From DATJHM01 sp035493895 (GTDB taxonomy: Bacteria; Chloroflexota; Ktedonobacteria; Ktedonobacterales; Ktedonobacteraceae), in NCBI GenBank assembly GCA_035493895.1, contig DATJHM010000048.1, forward strand, positions 1-64,000: a stretch of DNA of 64,000 nucleotides, written 5' to 3'. The notes under the pieces were generated by a model, which was not told where the DNA came from, searched no databases, and was given only the letters and a program-made list of their open reading frames with translations. The translations under genes and the position numbers were made by a program. This document shows positions 60,994-64,000 of this stretch, one piece after another. Numbering within the stretch: the stretch's first letter is position 1; the number at the start of each line of letters is the position of its first letter.

Positions 60994-62919
60994 ATGAACA
61001 CGTTTGCCCATCTTCACAAGAGGAGAGCGTTGTCCTCCTCATCTTCGTTTACCCACAAGTCGCCACCACAACACTCACTCACCACCTCGCTAAACCAGCG
61101 GAGTGCTGGATCTACGACTGCGTTATCGGCCTCTGCTGATTCAGGAAATGCTCCTGTTGCATTTGATCTTAGCCGTCTGCCTCTTTTTGCACAGCGTGAG
61201 ACCAATCCTGCGAACGCTGACGTGGACCTCCCTCGACAGAATGAGGCGGGCGCAGAGACCCCACTCGCACAGCGCATCCGTGCAGCTATTGCTACAGGTG
61301 GTCATCCCCTGGAAGGTCGTGTACAACGTCGGTTGGAGCAGGGATTGGGCGCGAATCTCTCGGCGGTGCGTGTGCATAGCGATGTCAATGCGAGCACACT
61401 GGCGCGATCGGTGAATGCACTGGCCTTTACCACGGGTCGTGATATTTTCTTCCGGTCGGGCATGTATCATCCTGACACGCGACGGGGGATGTCCTTGCTC
61501 GCTCACGAGGCCACCCACACCTTACAGCAAGCGGCGGGTCCTGTTTCCGGCACGCCAGGGGCAGGTGGTATCAACATCAGCCAGCCAGGTGATCGTTTCG
61601 AGCGGGCCGCATCTTCGGCTGCCAGACAGATTGCCGCCGGGCAGGTAGCGCCTATGCGAGCTGCATCTGTGTCGCGTTCGGCTACTGGTGGGGTTCCCCT
61701 GACCATTCAACGCGCCGTCGGGTTCGAGGTCGAACTCAATGTACCGATCAGCCTCTATAATCCAGGGATGAACGATAATCTTGCCGCGAATGTACGTCCC
61801 CAGAATGATGATTGGGCCAATGCGCGTGTTCCTGTACCATACAAGCAAGTTGCCTATTCGCTGAAGCGCAATAAAGAAGAGCCATCGACCATTTATACAG
61901 ATGCGCATCTCGCAGTTGTGCCGGATATCGGCAACGATTTCGTCTCCAAACAACGCATGGAAATAGTTACAACCCCCATCGATACCACCAATGCCATGAA
62001 TATTACGGCGGAAATAGCGACGTTGCAGGCAGAAATGCAGACATTCTACAACCATATTCAGCCTAACAATCCTGACACTGCTCGCTTTTTGCTGCCGAAC
62101 GGGGCTGGCTCTGAACAACGTGCAATGGTCGGCATTCCCACGAGCGCCGATCCTATGGGCGTGTTCCTCCCGGCGAGCCGGGCTAAAGTCAGTTTTGCTG
62201 GCATTTTACAGGCGACGGCAGGGGTCTACACACATAAGCTTGTGAACCTGCATACCGCGGTGGCAGAGGGAAATAGTGGAGCGAATCCGGCGTACTATGC
62301 CGCGCTCCAATCCCCAAAAAATAGAAATCAAACCATTGCTACGAATGCGAAAATGATTGCTAATACCGTTTACACGGACACGAATGCAGGCACTCTGCGG
62401 AAATTCAATGCTGAGAATGCGCAGGCTGCTGAAGCCTTGATGGGGTTTCTCACACTGGTTGCAGCATACCTGCTGGGTGGGGAAGCAAGCAGGGTGGAGA
62501 GCAGCAATCCGAAAAATATCACCGGACTGTTCTCGCGTAGCGCATTTAGCCGCATACGAACGGATGGATTATCAACAAAGGGTGAGCGATGGGTCTATGG
62601 GAATGCGACATTGCTCACCAAGAATTTTGCCACTGCGACAAAGAGAAAGCTTGATGAACCTCTCTACAACGATCCTGGCCTGGAGAATAACACCACGACC
62701 GTAAAGGCGTTCCTGCTCAGCGCCTTCACAGATACACACGGTCGCGACCCCTTTACCGAGAATGAGAGCAAAAATCTGCTCGGCCCGGAGAATCTTGGCG
62801 GACCAAAGCCGGGAGCCGTCCTCGAATTTCGTCAGATTAGCGGCGCGGGGGGCAATCCAGCAGCCTGGGCCACGAAGATGGAAGAGGTCGCTCAGGACAT
62901 TCGACAGCTCAATGTTTAA
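60994..62919 (+). CDS. eCIS-core (DUF4157) domain protein with unknown C-terminal domain
   Basis: 641 residues from ATG 60994, CAAGGAG upstream. After a low-complexity start, the DUF4157 region (about 95-170) is clear: LEQGLGANLSAVRVHSD, ALAFTTGRDIFF and LLAHEATHTLQQ with a metal-binding HExxH. This domain marks proteins linked to extracellular contractile injection systems, toxins or surface proteins. The remaining 470 residues start VGFEVELN and carry MEIVTTPID, loosely like amidoligase-type enzymes, but I cannot name the fold. No contractile sheath, baseplate or spike genes are in the window. Confidence 0.82.
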   Translation: MNTFAHLHKRRALSSSSSFTHKSPPQHSLTTSLNQRSAGSTTALSASADSGNAPVAFDLSRLPLFAQRETNPANADVDLPRQNEAGAETPLAQRIRAAIATGGHPLEGRVQRRLEQGLGANLSAVRVHSDVNASTLARSVNALAFTTGRDIFFRSGMYHPDTRRGMSLLAHEATHTLQQAAGPVSGTPGAGGINISQPGDRFERAASSAARQIAAGQVAPMRAASVSRSATGGVPLTIQRAVGFEVELNVPISLYNPGMNDNLAANVRPQNDDWANARVPVPYKQVAYSLKRNKEEPSTIYTDAHLAVVPDIGNDFVSKQRMEIVTTPIDTTNAMNITAEIATLQAEMQTFYNHIQPNNPDTARFLLPNGAGSEQRAMVGIPTSADPMGVFLPASRAKVSFAGILQATAGVYTHKLVNLHTAVAEGNSGANPAYYAALQSPKNRNQTIATNAKMIANTVYTDTNAGTLRKFNAENAQAAEALMGFLTLVAAYLLGGEASRVESSNPKNITGLFSRSAFSRIRTDGLSTKGERWVYGNATLLTKNFATATKRKLDEPLYNDPGLENNTTTVKAFLLSAFTDTHGRDPFTENESKNLLGPENLGGPKPGAVLEFRQISGAGGNPAAWATKMEEVAQDIRQLNV

Positions 62920-63028
62920 AGGCGTGCCCACTCTATCCAGGAGAGAGCGTAATCACACAGATTCGCTCTTTTCTCTTCCACGCCACTTGTATACAGGGCC
63001 ACCAAACAGGCGGCTAAACAACAATTTT

Positions 63029-63079
63029 GTGCTTCACGGTATGGGGACTACTACATCCATTCCCCATACCGTGAAGCAC
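63029..63079. terminator. Perfect 19 bp inverted repeat between convergent genes
   Basis: GTGCTTCACGGTATGGGGA (63029-63047) pairs with 63061-63079, 13-base loop, between the eCIS-core gene and the convergent isomerase. A second small palindrome (GGGCAGG with CCTGCCC, 63158-63180) follows. Nothing else in 62920-63224. Confidence 0.65.
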
Positions 63080-63224
63080 CTATAAGACACATCATTCAAA
63101 CGGGATCTCTGCCCCCACACAACAGGCATTCACCTTCTCGAAGAAACAGGACAGGTAGGGGCAGGGCTTCATGCCTGCCCGGTGAGGGCGACGATTCCGT
63201 TCGAAAAAACGTTTCGTCAAGCGT

Positions 63225-63998
63225 TCAGGCGTACTCCCAATCCATCTTCTTCAGCAGACTCTGCAATGCTTGCGAGGCACTCTGGAACAGATTCGGACCG
63301 CTGAAGCCCTGGAACTGACCCGCAGCTTTCAGATGCGGCTCCAGCGCCAGGAAGCCATCATAGCCATCCTTACGTAATCGTTCCAGCAGTTCGGGCCAGT
63401 GCCCTTCCCCTTCACCAGCGGGAACCAGCGTGCCATCTGCGCGCACATCCTTGACGTGCACATAATCCAACCAGGGCAGGGTCGCCTCGTACGCATCGGG
63501 ATAGGGTACCTGCTCGCATTGGAGATAGTTTGCTGGATCAAGCACGGAGCGGAGAGCGGGACTCTGAATCGCCTGGAAGATATCGACGTTGCGTGCAATC
63601 GTATCGCCGTAAATATCTTTCTCGTTTTCATGCACCAGCGTCACTCCGGCAGCCTGCGCACGTTCTGTCAGCACACCGAGGCGGCGTAGCACCTCTTCGC
63701 GATAGCTTGCCGGGTCAGCATCTGGCTGGCTGGCGGGTGCATAGAAGGAGAACATGCGAATATAGGCAGTGTTCAGACGTTGGGCGACCGTCAACGCACG
63801 CTCAAATTGTTTCAGATGTTCCTCGAAAGCGAAATCGACCGGCACTTTTCCGATGGGCGAGGCAATGGCCGCAACGCCAATCCCATTTGCTTTCAGCGTT
63901 TGCCCGACCTCCGCAACCTGTTCGTCGCTGAGCGAGAGCACATTGATGCCCCACACGCCGCGTAGCTCAATAAAGTGAATATGTTCGCGTTTGAGCAC
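63225..63998 (-). CDS. Sugar-phosphate isomerase/epimerase (partial, cut by right edge)
   Basis: At least 257 residues of a TIM-barrel xylose-isomerase-like (AP-endonuclease family 2) protein: HFIELRGVWGINVL near the start, TLVHENEKDIYGDT with the metal Glu, SVLDPANY, YVHVKDVRADGTLVPAGEGEG and GFLALEPHL. The 5' end lies outside the window; the frame runs to the edge and the family's first strand is missing, so it is incomplete. Reaction and substrate not predictable. Confidence 0.85.
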   Translation of the reverse strand: MLKREHIHFIELRGVWGINVLSLSDEQVAEVGQTLKANGIGVAAIASPIGKVPVDFAFEEHLKQFERALTVAQRLNTAYIRMFSFYAPASQPDADPASYREEVLRRLGVLTERAQAAGVTLVHENEKDIYGDTIARNVDIFQAIQSPALRSVLDPANYLQCEQVPYPDAYEATLPWLDYVHVKDVRADGTLVPAGEGEGHWPELLERLRKDGYDGFLALEPHLKAAGQFQGFSGPNLFQSASQALQSLLKKMDWEYA

Positions 63999-64000
63999 CT

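Overview
The window most resembles a chromosome segment from a large-genome, filamentous, spore-forming Chloroflexota of the Ktedonobacteria type. This is inferred from gene content: several serine/threonine kinases fused to WD40, zinc-ribbon or FHA modules, HEAT/beta-propeller proteins, an ECF sigma factor, secreted chitinase, carbon-monoxide-dehydrogenase-type maturation genes, and many short dispersed palindromic repeats in long intergenic gaps. No rRNA, CRISPR array, transposase or prophage gene was seen.

Left part (1-11.2 kb). After a PEBP gene and a class B penicillin-binding protein comes the most unusual region, 2.97-10.8 kb. Five copies of one composite element lie upstream of three transcription units. 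Each copy is a near-consensus promoter (TTGACA, 17 bp, TATATT or TATAGT), a 5-6 bp hairpin placed at the expected start site, a tRNA-like fold with an extended acceptor stem of about 11 bp (type A), and abutting it a second tRNA-like fold with a 9-10 bp stem (type B). One unit precedes a 653-residue LRV/HEAT-like repeat protein, one precedes a Ser/Thr kinase-WD40 protein, and three in tandem precede an overlapping MoxR ATPase / vWA-metallopeptidase-like pair. Stem sequences change between copies while pairing is kept. This is my best candidate for an undescribed system: a structured RNA family tied to a repeat scaffold, kinase, MoxR and vWA gene set, reminiscent of Ro/Y-RNA ribonucleoproteins.

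Centre (11.2-37 kb). A gap with an ABC permease remnant and dispersed repeats leads to a 1,714-residue protein joining a zinc ribbon, long helical region, beta domain, STAND-like ATPase and C-terminal NYN nuclease. Next are an NCS1 permease / 5-FTHF cyclo-ligase-like operon, a lipoprotein, MscS, CoiA-like nuclease, Nudix hydrolase, M29 aminopeptidase, an atypical SDR, a PD-(D/E)XK nuclease, a 1.4 kb repeat-rich gap, a GH18 chitinase, a ThiO-like oxidase, an acetate-transporter family protein, and an ECF sigma factor overlapping a HEAT / membrane / beta-propeller protein.

Right part (37-64 kb). DinB-like protein, heme-type membrane protein, mannose-1-phosphate guanylyltransferase, fatty-acid desaturase, two tandem MurJ paralogues, homoserine dehydrogenase, a small PLDc_N protein, a pseudokinase-FHA protein, a four-gene molybdenum-hydroxylase maturation operon (coxD-coxE-xdhC type), a phosphotransferase, a zinc-ribbon Ser/Thr kinase, an Lrp regulator divergent from a histone-deacetylase-family gene, LysR, a broken FAD/NAD oxidoreductase, a DUF2268 peptidase divergent from an eCIS-core (DUF4157) protein, and a sugar-phosphate isomerase cut by the right edge. 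Perfect inverted repeats separate many genes and probably act as terminators. All functional calls come from reading motifs; no database search was run.
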